Below, one piece after another: positions 1-9,062 of a DNA stretch of 64,000 nucleotides. Under the pieces are notes generated by a model. That model searched no databases and had not been told where the DNA came from. It saw only the letters and a program-made list of their open reading frames with translations. The translations under genes were made by a program, and so were the position numbers. The DNA is from Treponema brennaborense (lineage in GTDB: Bacteria; Spirochaetota; Spirochaetia; Treponematales; Treponemataceae): positions 213,483-277,482 of the forward strand of contig JAMPCJ010000003.1 of assembly GCA_023666275.1 (NCBI GenBank), written 5' to 3'. How positions within the stretch are numbered: position 1 is the first letter of the stretch; each line of letters begins with the position of its first letter.

Positions 1-1
1 G

Positions 2-1840
2 CCTGCGGATTTCAGCCATACTATTACAAATCCCGAACGGGGCGCGTTTATCGCTTCGAATATCAGCGCCAGCGCTTCCACGATATTTCTTATAAATGAA
101 AACGGAGAAATGTATACGCGGCTGATTGACTTTGACACAATGGGCTGTGATCCGATGTTTTTCAAATACACGTATAAAAATGAAAAACAGCCGTTTTCCG
201 GCAGAGAGTACCGTTCGAATTTTTCGAATTGGGGACTTCCGGCGGAAGATTGGCGCGCGCAGGCGAAAATTCCGCTTGCCGGAAAAGCGCGGCTGTCGCG
301 TCATATCACGATTCTGCAAAACGGGCAGGGCAACGATGCGCGGGAACTTCGTGTTGCGGGGCTTTCTGCGGAGGGGAAAGCGGGCTTTTATCATAAGCAG
401 CTTTTGGACAGCGACTGGCATTTTACGGAAGCGCCGCTTGTGTTTCACGAAGAATCCTGGCTTACGGAAACCGCACGCGAAAGCGGCACGAGCGGCGCGG
501 CAAAAGAAATCGCATACCAAGGCATTTTGTTTGAAAACGGCGCAGTTGTTCCCGGAATAACCTGCCGCGTTCCCGATTTTCTTATGAGCGAAGGCTTCTG
601 TACGCTGCATATCGCGCATGAAAAAATCAATCGGCGGATAAAACTGCATCCGGTTGAAGTGTGGACGTATCAGACACGCTTTGATCCGGGCTTTGACAGC
701 ACGCCGAAGCATTTTTTTATTACGCCGGATTTTCTCGACAGTTTTCTTGATACGCCCGACGATGATTTTACCGAAATTATGCATGATATTTTCGGCGGCA
801 AAGACAGAAAATTGTTTTGCGCGCGCGCGGAAGCTACGGAAAAATATCTGCAAATTTTATTCGGCAGCAATGACGGAAAAAACGAGTACCGCTTTTTTCT
901 TACAGCCGACGGCGAAGAAACGGTTTCTCCGGACGTGTATAAAAGCACCGTTTTGTATGAAATGCCGTATTTGAAACGATTTTATGACGAAGAACTGCGG
1001 CTGGATCCGCAGAAAATATATTCCGTGCGCAATTTATCCGAAATAAAGCGGAAAATCGAATCGAATAAAAAATATATGACGCTGCTGCAAGGCGAAATCG
1101 ATTTGTATAAAAAACTGCGGAGCAAGGCAAATCGTTCGCGCTGGGGATATAACGCGGCGGAATTATTCGCGACGGTAACGCTGCTGCGGAATGTCGATTT
1201 TCCGAAAATAAAAACGGTTATCATGTTCGGCAGCGATATTCTCGACACAAATTACGAAAACAATGCTTCTTTGGCTGAATCGCGCGGCTGGATTTATTCG
1301 CATCTGATTACGCTTTTGAAGCTGCGCATCAAAGCGTACGAGCAAATGACGGAATACTGCGATTCCGACGGAACATATCCCGCAATCGACGGCTGCCTGC
1401 GCGATTCGTTCCGCGAATATTTTGAGGAAATCGGTTTTCCGCTGCCGCTTGCGGGAACCTTTGTTTCCCAAAATGGCATTTGTTCAGACGCGTGCCTTCT
1501 GCCTGTGGAAGAATTTCCCGTGTTTCCCGGATTTTTAATCCGCATAGAAGCAGAGAACGCCGCCTATATTTTGGCGGAAGCAAATGATATTGCGGAAGTT
1601 ATAACCGCGCGCGGAGCCGAAAAAAATACCGCATCTGCGCTTGAAGAAGAACCGCTGAAAGTGAATGTCCGCTTTCGTTCCGTCCATAATTTTTTTGAAA
1701 AATCCGCGGGCAAGTTTGCCGAAAAACTGGAAAAAAGCACAGGCACGCTGATATGGAACGGCACTCAAGCCGAAATACGCGTTCCGAAATCGATTTCAAA
1801 AACAGGCTGCCTGTTTGTCGGTTTGACGCGGCAGGAATAA
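2..1840 (+). CDS. Hypothetical protein, 5' end outside window
   Basis: The reading frame is open from the first complete codon of the window, so the gene very probably begins upstream. The first in-window ATG is at 110, and the frame before it encodes plausible protein (an FLINENGE-like segment). About 612 residues are visible. I do not recognise the family. The N-terminal visible part alternates short beta-like segments, and residues after about 330 are rich in charged helix-like sequence. No signal peptide or membrane span is visible in this part. The next gene starts 38 bases after the stop, with its own Shine-Dalgarno sequence. Function is not assigned. Confidence 0.7.
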   Translation, partial: PADFSHTITNPERGAFIASNISASASTIFLINENGEMYTRLIDFDTMGCDPMFFKYTYKNEKQPFSGREYRSNFSNWGLPAEDWRAQAKIPLAGKARLSRHITILQNGQGNDARELRVAGLSAEGKAGFYHKQLLDSDWHFTEAPLVFHEESWLTETARESGTSGAAKEIAYQGILFENGAVVPGITCRVPDFLMSEGFCTLHIAHEKINRRIKLHPVEVWTYQTRFDPGFDSTPKHFFITPDFLDSFLDTPDDDFTEIMHDIFGGKDRKLFCARAEATEKYLQILFGSNDGKNEYRFFLTADGEETVSPDVYKSTVLYEMPYLKRFYDEELRLDPQKIYSVRNLSEIKRKIESNKKYMTLLQGEIDLYKKLRSKANRSRWGYNAAELFATVTLLRNVDFPKIKTVIMFGSDILDTNYENNASLAESRGWIYSHLITLLKLRIKAYEQMTEYCDSDGTYPAIDGCLRDSFREYFEEIGFPLPLAGTFVSQNGICSDACLLPVEEFPVFPGFLIRIEAENAAYILAEANDIAEVITARGAEKNTASALEEEPLKVNVRFRSVHNFFEKSAGKFAEKLEKSTGTLIWNGTQAEIRVPKSISKTGCLFVGLTRQE

Positions 1841-1878
1841 ATTTGTATTATTTCGGAAAGATTTTTTGGGAGAAAAAA

Positions 1879-3156
1879 ATGAAAATCGAAACACAATGCC
1901 TGCATGCGGGTTATACGCCCGAAAACGGCGGACCTAGAGTCGTGCCGATTGTTCAAAGTACTACATACCGCTTCGATTCCACGGAACATGTGGCTGAACT
2001 TTTCGACATGCCGACGGAATATATGTATTCCCGCTTTGCGAATCCTACGTGCGACGCCGTCGAGAAAAAAATTGCGGCGCTGGAAGGCGGCGTCGGTGCA
2101 ATACTTACTTCGAGCGGGCAGGCAGCTTCATTGATTGCAATTTTGAATATCTGTTCCGCGGGCGACAGTTTTATATCGACTTCGGCCATTTACGGCGGTA
2201 CGGTAAATCTTTTCGGCGTAACATTGAAGAGATTCGGCATAGAATGTATTTGGGTTGACGACGAGGCTTCCGAAGAAGAGCTGCTGCGCGCGTTCAAACC
2301 GAACACGAAAGCAGTATTCGGAGAAACGCTTGCAAATCCGGCGCTTCATGTGTGCGATATAGAAAAACTTGCCCGCGTCGCTCATGCGCGCAATGTTCCG
2401 CTTATCATCGACAACACGTTTGCCACGCCGGTTTTGTGCCGTCCCGCGGAATGGGGCGCGGATATTATTATTCATTCCACCACAAAATATATGGACGGAC
2501 ACGCGCTGCAAGTCGGCGGCGTTATTGTGGATGCCGGAACGTTTGACTGGAACGCGGCTTTTGCGGCAACCGGACATTTTGCCGATTTTGTCGAGCCGGA
2601 TGAAAGCTACCACGGCGTAAAATATACGGAAGCGTTCGGAGACATGGCATTTATTATCAAGGCGCGGATGCAGCTGATGCGCGATTTCGGCTGCTATCCG
2701 TCGGCACATTCCGCATTTTTGCTGAATATCGGGCTTGAAACACTGCCGCTGCGCATGAAACGTTACAGCGAAAACGCGTATAAAGCAGCGGAATATTTCC
2801 GCAGTTCCGAAAAAGTGCTGTCCGTCAGTTATCCGGGACTTTCCGGCGATAAATACACCGCGCTTGCGAAAAAATATCTGCCCGACGGAACAAGCGGTGT
2901 TGTTGCGTTGTCCATAAAAGGCGGACGTGCCGCCGCGGTGCGTTTTATGAATGCGCTGAAACTGGCTTCCATCGAAGTACATGTTGCCGATATACGCACG
3001 TGCGTGCTGCATCCTGCTTCCGCGACGCATCGGCAGCTTACGGACGAGCAGCTTGCCGCTGCCGGAATTGACGGCGGCTTGATTCGCTTCAGTGTCGGGC
3101 TTGAGAATATCAACGATATTATCGCCGATATTGAGCAGGCGCTGGCAAAGGTTTAG
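1879..3156 (+). CDS. metY: O-acetylhomoserine sulfhydrylase-type PLP enzyme (MetY/Cys-Met family)
   Basis: This 425-residue protein belongs to the Cys/Met-metabolism PLP-dependent fold type I family. Most likely it makes homocysteine from O-acetylhomoserine and sulfide in the cytoplasm. The PLP lysine is K203 in the motif HSTTKYMDGH, and the N-terminal signature QCLHAGYTPE, the segment NPTCDAVEKKIAALEGG and the C-terminal RFSVGLEN motif are all family hallmarks. The frame is open upstream to 1753, but the ATG at 1879 follows GGGAG at good spacing and gives the usual N-terminus. Full length near 430 residues fits MetY better than the shorter cystathionine enzymes. A related gamma-lyase activity cannot be excluded from sequence alone. 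Confidence 0.87.
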   Translation: MKIETQCLHAGYTPENGGPRVVPIVQSTTYRFDSTEHVAELFDMPTEYMYSRFANPTCDAVEKKIAALEGGVGAILTSSGQAASLIAILNICSAGDSFISTSAIYGGTVNLFGVTLKRFGIECIWVDDEASEEELLRAFKPNTKAVFGETLANPALHVCDIEKLARVAHARNVPLIIDNTFATPVLCRPAEWGADIIIHSTTKYMDGHALQVGGVIVDAGTFDWNAAFAATGHFADFVEPDESYHGVKYTEAFGDMAFIIKARMQLMRDFGCYPSAHSAFLLNIGLETLPLRMKRYSENAYKAAEYFRSSEKVLSVSYPGLSGDKYTALAKKYLPDGTSGVVALSIKGGRAAAVRFMNALKLASIEVHVADIRTCVLHPASATHRQLTDEQLAAAGIDGGLIRFSVGLENINDIIADIEQALAKV

Positions 3157-3193
3157 AAGTATTTTTCGTATTTCATGCTTTTTGCGCCGAAAA

Positions 3194-3233
3194 ACAAACG
3201 AACCTCGGCGCTGCGCGTTCGGGGTTCGTTTGT
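3194..3233. terminator. Inverted repeat between convergent metY and thyX
   Basis: Arms ACAAACGAACC at 3194-3204 and GGTTCGTTTGT at 3223-3233 are perfect complements, and one further G-U-tolerant pair series extends the stem inward. It lies between two convergent genes, which suits a bidirectional terminator. There is no strong U tract, so this is a structural call only. Confidence 0.5.
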
Positions 3234-3295
3234 GCAATACATGGTTTCGGTTTGAATTAAGCCTCGCGTGGCGCTGCCGTGCCGGCCGCTTGCGG

Positions 3296-4132
3296 TTACT
3301 GCTGAATGCCTTCCGCGAGTTTTTTTTCAAACCGTTCGAGTTTTTTTCCGGAAAGATTTACTGCATTTCCCGCAAGTTTTTCACGCAGCGCTGTCATTTC
3401 TTCGGCAGAAAAATTCACGCCGCCGAGAATATGATTTTCAAACGAGCTTACTGCCATAGGCGCGACCGCACGGGTAATTTCCATGATAACGCGCGCGTAA
3501 TCGCGGATTTCTTTTTGCGCGTGGCTGTCAAGCCGCAGCCGAAGAAAATGCAGCAGATTATGCAAATCGATTTGCCAATATATTTCCGTGTATAAAGACA
3601 GCGGCAGGTTGATGCGCGCGAGTTCCCGTGCAAGCCCGTCCGCAATAAGGTTTGTGTACTGCGCATACATGGACTGCTGATCTGCGGCAAGAACATCGCA
3701 GATTTTCTGCGCTATTTCCGGCGGAAGCGGTTCCGTCGCGCGGCCTTGCTTGTTGTCGGGATTTTGCGGTGCCACGTCTTCTGCTGCGGGAACATAAAAA
3801 TCGTCTGTCATAACGGAATATCGTCCGGAAATTTCATTGAGGCGTGCTGTTCTGTGGCGGATCCACTGGCGTGCCACAAAAATGGGCATTTTTACATGAA
3901 ATGTAAGCACGACTTGCTCAAACGGAGAAGTATGCTGATTGCGCAGCAGATAATCGATCAGCGCGCTGTCCTCGCGGATGGTTTTGGTTCCTTCGCCGTA
4001 AGAAACGCGGGCAGACTGAACGATGCGGGAATCGCCGCCCATATAGTCAACAAGGCGGACAAAGCCTTTGTTCAAAACCTTGAATTCTTTGTCAAGCAGC
4101 GCTTCTGCTTCGGGGACAATGCAATGCGACAT
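3296..4132 (-). CDS. thyX: Flavin-dependent thymidylate synthase ThyX
   Basis: This 278-residue enzyme makes dTMP from dUMP using methylene-tetrahydrofolate, with FAD and NAD(P)H as reductant. The ThyX signature RHRTARLNEISGRYS begins near residue 92 and matches RHRx7S with its flanking NExSxRYS. The downstream segment around residue 190 (DLHNLLHFLRLRLDSHAQ-) is the conserved substrate-binding helix pair. The N-terminus reads normally, and the ATG at 4132 is preceded by GGAGG. There is a C-terminal charged tail of about 30 residues. The gene stands alone, convergent with metY. ThyX rather than ThyA fits an anaerobic spirochaete. Confidence 0.95.
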   Translation of the reverse strand: MSHCIVPEAEALLDKEFKVLNKGFVRLVDYMGGDSRIVQSARVSYGEGTKTIREDSALIDYLLRNQHTSPFEQVVLTFHVKMPIFVARQWIRHRTARLNEISGRYSVMTDDFYVPAAEDVAPQNPDNKQGRATEPLPPEIAQKICDVLAADQQSMYAQYTNLIADGLARELARINLPLSLYTEIYWQIDLHNLLHFLRLRLDSHAQKEIRDYARVIMEITRAVAPMAVSSFENHILGGVNFSAEEMTALREKLAGNAVNLSGKKLERFEKKLAEGIQQ

Positions 4133-4215
4133 GTAAATACCTCCGTAAATTCCGCGCCGCAGCGCCGTTTAAATTGCTTCCCGCTGCGGAATGCGTATTT
4201 TTAATAATTTTTCGG

Positions 4216-6075
4216 TTAAAGTTTGAACAAATTGACTGCTTTTGACAGCTGATTGATTGCTTCCGTATTTTGTTCTACGGAATTTGCTACTATATTGACA
4301 GCTCCGGCTATTTGCGTGGAATTTTTGTTCATATTTTCCATAGAATCGGAAATGGAAATTGCTTTTTGTGAAAGATTATCCATTTCTTCCATAACGCTGT
4401 GGCTGTTTTCAAGCATCTGCGCCGACGAAGCTTTTACCGACAGCGTAATTTCGTGAATTTGGTTTATTGCGCTCAGAATTTCCGTGTTCCCGCTGTTTTG
4501 TTCCCACATCGAAGAAAGAATCATGTCTTCGCTTGTTTTTACCGTCTGCGTCAGTGCGAATATTTCGTTGAATTGTTCCTGCACCGATTTTGCGGTCTGC
4601 GAAATAACCGCAATCGAATCGCTGAGCGTTTTCAGCCGCTGCGTGATAGAACGGCTCTGCACATTTGTGTCTTCCGAAAGTTTTCTGATTTCGTCCGCAA
4701 CGACGGAAAAGCCTTTGCCCGCATCTCCGGCGTGCGCAGCTTCGATTGCCGCATTCATGGCAAGCATATTGGTTTGTTCCGCAATATTTTGAATAACCAA
4801 GCTGGCTTCTGCCATGCCTTCGGATTCCGAAAAAATCTTTTCCGCCATGCTCACTGTTTCTTCGACTTTTGTCTGTCCGTCGCTCGATGCCCGCGAAAGA
4901 TCGTCGACATGCGCTTTATTTCCGTTTACGACGGAAGTAACGTTTTCGATATTCCGCGTCATCTGCTCGATTGATGCGCGGATTTGCGTAACGCTGGAAG
5001 CCTGCGTTTCGATGTTTCGGTTTAATTCCGAAATGGCGGAGCCTATTTCCGTTACGGATGTGCGGGCGTCGGAAATGCCGCGCGACTGCTGCGAAATATC
5101 GTTTTTCGTCGACGCAATGGCTGAGGAAATCCGTTTTACGTTTGTATCTGTTTCCTGCATGTTTTTGGTAAGCATGGCAGATGCTTCTCTTGTTATGTTT
5201 GAATTGTCCTGCAATTGCTTCAAAAGCGTTCTTGTTGTGTCGGCAAATTGATTAAGATGACCGATTAAAAGTCCGAATTCATCGCGGCTTTCTATTGTAA
5301 GATTGTCTATCGCGTAATTTCCGTGCATTATTTCCCGTATGAAATCTTCAATGTATTTGAAACGCTTGATAATGCCGGTCATCAGTGCGGCAAAATCGGT
5401 CAAAACGATTGCCAGATCGCAGATTATAATCGGAATAATTTTTTTTACGACGATTTCCGAAGCAGAACCGGCGTGTCCGTGTTCCGCTCCGATGAACGTA
5501 CAGACAATGGTGAGCACCGCGCCGGAAATCGCAAAAAACGCTACGAGCAATGTCCGCCGGCGGAGCGACATAGATTTGAATTCTTCGCGGAACGGCAGAA
5601 AAGACAGATGCCGTTCAAACTGCTGCAAATAAAAAATGTAAAAAAACAAACCGAATAAGCCGATTGAAGCAAATGCAAGCAGCATCGAAATAGCAAGCTC
5701 CACTGCTTGAAACGGAATGCCGGACGCCAGATAGACAACAGCTGACGCACTTGAATTCAGTATGATGCCCAAAAAAATGGACAGCTTGCTGTATGCCAGC
5801 GCCGCTTCATTGCAGCTTTTTACGGATTCTTCCGATCCGTCGTATGCCGATATTTTCGCAGCGAAGATTTTTCCCATAGTAAACGGCAGAATACAGGTAA
5901 GGGCGATGTGCAAAAACGAAGGAATGCTGATAAACATTCGGACGCCGCCGGAAGCCGGCAGCATTTCCGAAAAACACATTAGTAGTATCCATACGAGTGC
6001 AGGTGCGATGAATATTCCCCAGTTCAGCACAAATATAAAAGCGGGAATTTTTCGTTCTTGTCCACTGGTTTGCAT
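4216..6075 (-). CDS. Methyl-accepting chemotaxis protein
   Basis: This 619-residue receptor relays a stimulus to CheA/CheW at the inner membrane. The N-terminal about 240 residues contain six predicted membrane helices with only short loops, so there is no classical periplasmic ligand-binding domain. A HAMP-like linker follows (around [18 protein letters not shown]). The long coiled-coil signalling domain contains the hairpin tip motif [20 protein letters not shown] with [14 protein letters not shown]. The start follows AAGGA at short spacing. The multi-helix sensor suggests detection of a membrane or cytoplasmic cue. The ligand is unknown. Confidence 0.93.
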   Translation of the reverse strand: MQTSGQERKIPAFIFVLNWGIFIAPALVWILLMCFSEMLPASGGVRMFISIPSFLHIALTCILPFTMGKIFAAKISAYDGSEESVKSCNEAALAYSKLSIFLGIILNSSASAVVYLASGIPFQAVELAISMLLAFASIGLFGLFFYIFYLQQFERHLSFLPFREEFKSMSLRRRTLLVAFFAISGAVLTIVCTFIGAEHGHAGSASEIVVKKIIPIIICDLAIVLTDFAALMTGIIKRFKYIEDFIREIMHGNYAIDNLTIESRDEFGLLIGHLNQFADTTRTLLKQLQDNSNITREASAMLTKNMQETDTNVKRISSAIASTKNDISQQSRGISDARTSVTEIGSAISELNRNIETQASSVTQIRASIEQMTRNIENVTSVVNGNKAHVDDLSRASSDGQTKVEETVSMAEKIFSESEGMAEASLVIQNIAEQTNMLAMNAAIEAAHAGDAGKGFSVVADEIRKLSEDTNVQSRSITQRLKTLSDSIAVISQTAKSVQEQFNEIFALTQTVKTSEDMILSSMWEQNSGNTEILSAINQIHEITLSVKASSAQMLENSHSVMEEMDNLSQKAISISDSMENMNKNSTQIAGAVNIVANSVEQNTEAINQLSKAVNLFKL

Positions 6076-6096
6076 AATTTTTTCCTTTTCCGAAAT

Positions 6097-6160
6097 TTAT
6101 AATGGTTTTGTTTGAAAACGCAAACAAAACCATTATAACAAATAGAGTGCGCAAAATCAA
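6097..6160 (-). promoter_or_regulatory. Promoter of the chemotaxis receptor with 18-bp perfect inverted repeat
   Basis: Read on the minus strand there is a -35 TTGATT (6155-6160), a 17-base spacer and a -10 TATAAT (6132-6137). The -10 lies inside a perfect inverted repeat: 18-base arms at 6097-6114 and 6121-6138 with a 6-base loop. Because the arms are identical, a second TATAAT faces the opposite way. The expected start of transcription falls inside the palindrome, so the RNA would begin in a hairpin. Confidence 0.6.
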
Positions 6161-6232
6161 ATGTCATTGACAGTGCCGCGGAATTGTGCCGCCGTTTTCA
6201 GGCGCCCGCTTCGGCGCTGATCGCGAAAAGCT

Positions 6233-6559
6233 TTAGTTCAGGATGTACAGCCGGATAATATCCGCCAGCAAAACGGTAATTGAGGTGCAGGCGGCAACCG
6301 TAAGCAGACCTTTCCCCAGCCATGAAAAAATCAGCGCGGCAATGCAGCCGGCAAGGGCAGTGTACATGTCGCCGGTAGAATATAATATCGCCGGAAAAGT
6401 CATCGCGCCGAGGACTGCGTACGGCATATAAAAAAGAAATGAACGGATAAACCGATTTTTGATTTTTTGCTTGCACAGCATGAGCGGAATCATTCGCACG
6501 GAATATGTTACGAGTGCCATTACGGCAAGATATTTGAAAAAAGAAAGCGTGCTTATCAT
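6233..6559 (-). CDS. azlD: AzlD family small membrane subunit
   Basis: This 108-residue hydrophobic protein has about four membrane helices. AzlD partners AzlC in branched-chain amino-acid export. The opening segment (KYLAVMALVTYSVRMIPL) and the central GAMTFPAILYSTG motif are typical of the family. The ATG at 6559 overlaps the azlC stop as ATGA, indicating translational coupling. An upstream in-frame GTG/ATG would add residues of low plausibility, so I used 6559. Confidence 0.9.
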   Translation of the reverse strand: MISTLSFFKYLAVMALVTYSVRMIPLMLCKQKIKNRFIRSFLFYMPYAVLGAMTFPAILYSTGDMYTALAGCIAALIFSWLGKGLLTVAACTSITVLLADIIRLYILN

Positions 6560-7290
6560 GACTGCTCCTCTTCCCGAACGGGACACAGCAGCGCGAACAA
6601 TGCGCTTGAAGTCAATGCGCAGATAATTATCACAAATCCTGCCGAAATATTTTTTGCAAACGGCGCGTAACGGAGAGCAATGCTTACGGCGATTGATAGG
6701 AGCAGCGTGCCGGCAACGGGACGGCTTTTTTTCGCTGGCGGTAATACAATCGCGATAAACATGCCGTAAATAGCAATTCCCAAAGCGTTTGTCAGTATTT
6801 CCGGCAGAATATTTCCCGCGGCGGCGCCGAGTACGGTTCCGAGTGTCCAGCCGATATACGGCGTTACGGCAAGTCCGAATAAGTAATGGCGTCCGACCGT
6901 TCCCGCATGCCCCGAAGCGATCGCGAATATTTCGTCTGTGTTCGTAAACGATATCAAAAACCTGTCGGCGACAGTAACGTTTTTATCGAGTTTTTGTGAA
7001 AGAGAAACCGACATCAACGCGTATCTCATGTTTATGACAAGCTGCGAAAGCGCCATTTCGGAAACAGGCAGTGCGCCTGCAATGATAGGCACTCCGGCAA
7101 GCTGTCCCGCCGATGTAAAATTCGCCATGGAAACGGCTACCGCCTGCCACACCGCGAAACCTTGTCCGACCGCAAAAATACCGAAAGCAAATGCCACCGG
7201 CAAATATCCGAAACAGACAGGCAGACCGTTTCTGATTCCGTTCGAAAAAGAATCTTCACAGATTGTTCGTTGTGTATGTGTGTAATTCAT
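6556..7290 (-). CDS. azlC: AzlC family branched-chain amino-acid export permease
   Basis: This 244-residue inner-membrane protein is of the AzlC (LIV-E) family, predicted to export branched-chain amino acids together with AzlD. The N-terminal family motif GLPVCFGYLPVAFAFGIFA and the conserved NFTSAGQLAGVPII segment are present, with about seven hydrophobic spans following. The start codon lacks a Shine-Dalgarno sequence, and an extended -10 (TGGTATACT on the minus strand) ends 10 bases before it, so the mRNA may be nearly leaderless. It is divergent from pyrG. Confidence 0.92.
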   Translation of the reverse strand: MNYTHTQRTICEDSFSNGIRNGLPVCFGYLPVAFAFGIFAVGQGFAVWQAVAVSMANFTSAGQLAGVPIIAGALPVSEMALSQLVINMRYALMSVSLSQKLDKNVTVADRFLISFTNTDEIFAIASGHAGTVGRHYLFGLAVTPYIGWTLGTVLGAAAGNILPEILTNALGIAIYGMFIAIVLPPAKKSRPVAGTLLLSIAVSIALRYAPFAKNISAGFVIIICALTSSALFALLCPVREEEQS

Positions 7291-7300
7291 TGCAGCCGAA

Positions 7301-7309
7301 AGTATACCA
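7301..7309 (-). promoter_or_regulatory. Extended -10 promoter of azlC
   Basis: TATACT occupies 7301-7306 on the minus strand with the TG dinucleotide of an extended -10 just upstream. I see no good -35. The start codon is 10 bases downstream, leaving a leader of about 3 bases if initiation is at the usual distance. Confidence 0.5.
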
Positions 7310-7418
7310 CAAATCGAGGAAACTGTTTTATACTGCGCTTTATTTTATTTTGTCAAAACAGCATACCGATGTGCAAAAACAGTACAAAACTAAACGCCCT
7401 GACTTCCCGCGTTTCAGC

Positions 7419-7447
7419 TTGACAAAAACAACCCTTGATGTGAAAAT
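7419..7447 (+). promoter_or_regulatory. pyrG promoter, start codon at the transcription start
   Basis: TTGACA at 7419-7424, a 17-base spacer, then GAAAAT at 7442-7447 as a moderate -10. The pyrG ATG begins at 7455, so transcription from this promoter would start at or next to the ATG. No ribosome-binding sequence is present before the ATG. Confidence 0.5.
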
Positions 7448-7454
7448 TGCTTAC

Positions 7455-9062
7455 ATGAGTAAATACATATTTGTAACAGGCGGCGTTTGTTCCAGTCTCG
7501 GCAAAGGCGTTGCCGCATCATCGGTTGCAAGCCTGCTTGAATGCAGCGGACTGACTGTCGCAATGATGAAATGCGATCCGTATATCAATGTCGATGCGGG
7601 AAACATGAGTCCGTATCAGCATGGCGAAGTTTATGTTACCGATGACGGCGCGGAAACAGACCTTGACCTCGGAAATTATTCCCGTTTTACAAATGTATCG
7701 CTCTCGAAAGCAAATTCGATTACAACAGGCAAAATATACGACGAAGTTATAAAAAACGAACGCGAAGGACGTTATAACGGCCGGACGGTGCAGGTTATTC
7801 CGCATATAACCGATGAAATAAAACGCCGCATTCTTACGGCGGGCGCACAAAGCAAAGCGGATGTCATTATCGTAGAAATAGGCGGAACCGTAGGCGATAT
7901 CGAATCGATTCCGTTTTTGGAGGCGTCGCGGCAGCTTATCCGTGAACTGGGCAGAACAAACGCCATTTCCATGCACTTAACGCTTATTCCCGTCATTACC
8001 GGCGGAGAACTGAAAACAAAGCCGACACAGCATTCCGTCAAAAGCATGCAGGAAATAGGCATTCAGCCGGATATTCTGCTGTGCCGCTGCGAAGTATCGC
8101 TTGACGAAGAACTGCGCAAAAAAATCGCGCTGTTTTGCAATGTCGAAAAAGACGCCGTTTTCGCTTCTATCGATGTGGAGCGGACAATATATGAATTGCC
8201 GCTGCTGTTTCATAATCAAGGGCTTGATAAAAAAATTCTGGCAAAACTCGGACTCGGCGGCAGAAAAACGGATTTGCGCCAATGGGAAGATTTTCTTGCG
8301 AAACTTAATTCGCCTAAAACGCATGTAACAATCGCCCTCATCGGAAAAAAGAATTATCTCGACGACTGTTATAAATCGGTGCGCGAATCGCTGTTTCATG
8401 CCGCGGTTACCGCGCATAACGCGGAATTGACGATAAAAAAAATCGATGCGGAAGATTTGGAAAACGGATCCGATATAACGGCGTTTTTTGAACATATCGA
8501 TGCGATTATCGTTCCGGGAAATTACGAACAGCGCGGCTTTTTGGGACTGCTTTCGGCGGTACGCTATGCACGGGAACAAAAAATACCGTATCTCGGCATA
8601 GATCTCGGAATGCAGCTCATGGCTATCGAAACGGCGCGGACGCTGCTCGGCAAAACCGATGCGGATTCCACCGAATTTATACATAATTCTTCGTATCCTG
8701 TTATCAGCCTGCCGGAAGAACAAAACGGTCTTTTGGCAGACAGCATAATGAAGCTGGGAATTTCCGAAATTTCTTTGCTGCCGAATTCCCTTGTTTTTTC
8801 GGTATACGGCGCGGCTTCTGTTTTCGAGCGCCACAGAAGCAAATACGCTTTTGACAGCCGCTATACGGACGACATGCAGTCGCATGGACTTATTATTTCC
8901 GGCGCCGCGGTTGCCGGCGGACAGGCGGAAGTTTTTGAATGGAAAAATCATCCTTGGGGAATCGGCGTGCAGTATCATCCCGAATTTGTATCGAAACCGA
9001 CCGCGCCGCATCCGTTGTTTGCGGCTTTTATCGGTGCGGCAATAGAAAACAGCCGCGCATGA
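7455..9062 (+). CDS. pyrG: CTP synthase with altered glutaminase active site
   Basis: This 535-residue protein aminates UTP to CTP. The synthetase half (residues 1 to about 270) is complete: GGVCSSLGKGVAASS P-loop, DPYINVDAGNMSPYQHGEV, GGTVGDIES and KTKPTQHSVK. The C-terminal class I glutamine amidotransferase half keeps His508 and Glu510 in YHPEF. The nucleophile motif, however, reads GIDLGMQ, so Asp383 replaces the catalytic Cys, and the oxyanion-hole GGFG is GNYE near residue 355. Glutamine hydrolysis is therefore probably lost, with free ammonia as nitrogen donor. The start at 7455 gives the normal N-terminus although the frame is open upstream. lptC overlaps its stop by 4 bases. Confidence 0.93.
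   Translation: MSKYIFVTGGVCSSLGKGVAASSVASLLECSGLTVAMMKCDPYINVDAGNMSPYQHGEVYVTDDGAETDLDLGNYSRFTNVSLSKANSITTGKIYDEVIKNEREGRYNGRTVQVIPHITDEIKRRILTAGAQSKADVIIVEIGGTVGDIESIPFLEASRQLIRELGRTNAISMHLTLIPVITGGELKTKPTQHSVKSMQEIGIQPDILLCRCEVSLDEELRKKIALFCNVEKDAVFASIDVERTIYELPLLFHNQGLDKKILAKLGLGGRKTDLRQWEDFLAKLNSPKTHVTIALIGKKNYLDDCYKSVRESLFHAAVTAHNAELTIKKIDAEDLENGSDITAFFEHIDAIIVPGNYEQRGFLGLLSAVRYAREQKIPYLGIDLGMQLMAIETARTLLGKTDADSTEFIHNSSYPVISLPEEQNGLLADSIMKLGISEISLLPNSLVFSVYGAASVFERHRSKYAFDSRYTDDMQSHGLIISGAAVAGGQAEVFEWKNHPWGIGVQYHPEFVSKPTAPHPLFAAFIGAAIENSRA

Noticed and set aside
2128..3330. Long open frame antisense to the sulfhydrylase gene (about 400 codons)
   Set aside because: It mirrors the coding strand codon pattern, has no ribosome site and no protein-like domain; the metY homology on the other strand is strong.
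7977..9011. Long open frame antisense to pyrG
   Set aside because: It is a shadow of the conserved CTP synthase frame, with Arg/Phe-rich unnatural composition.
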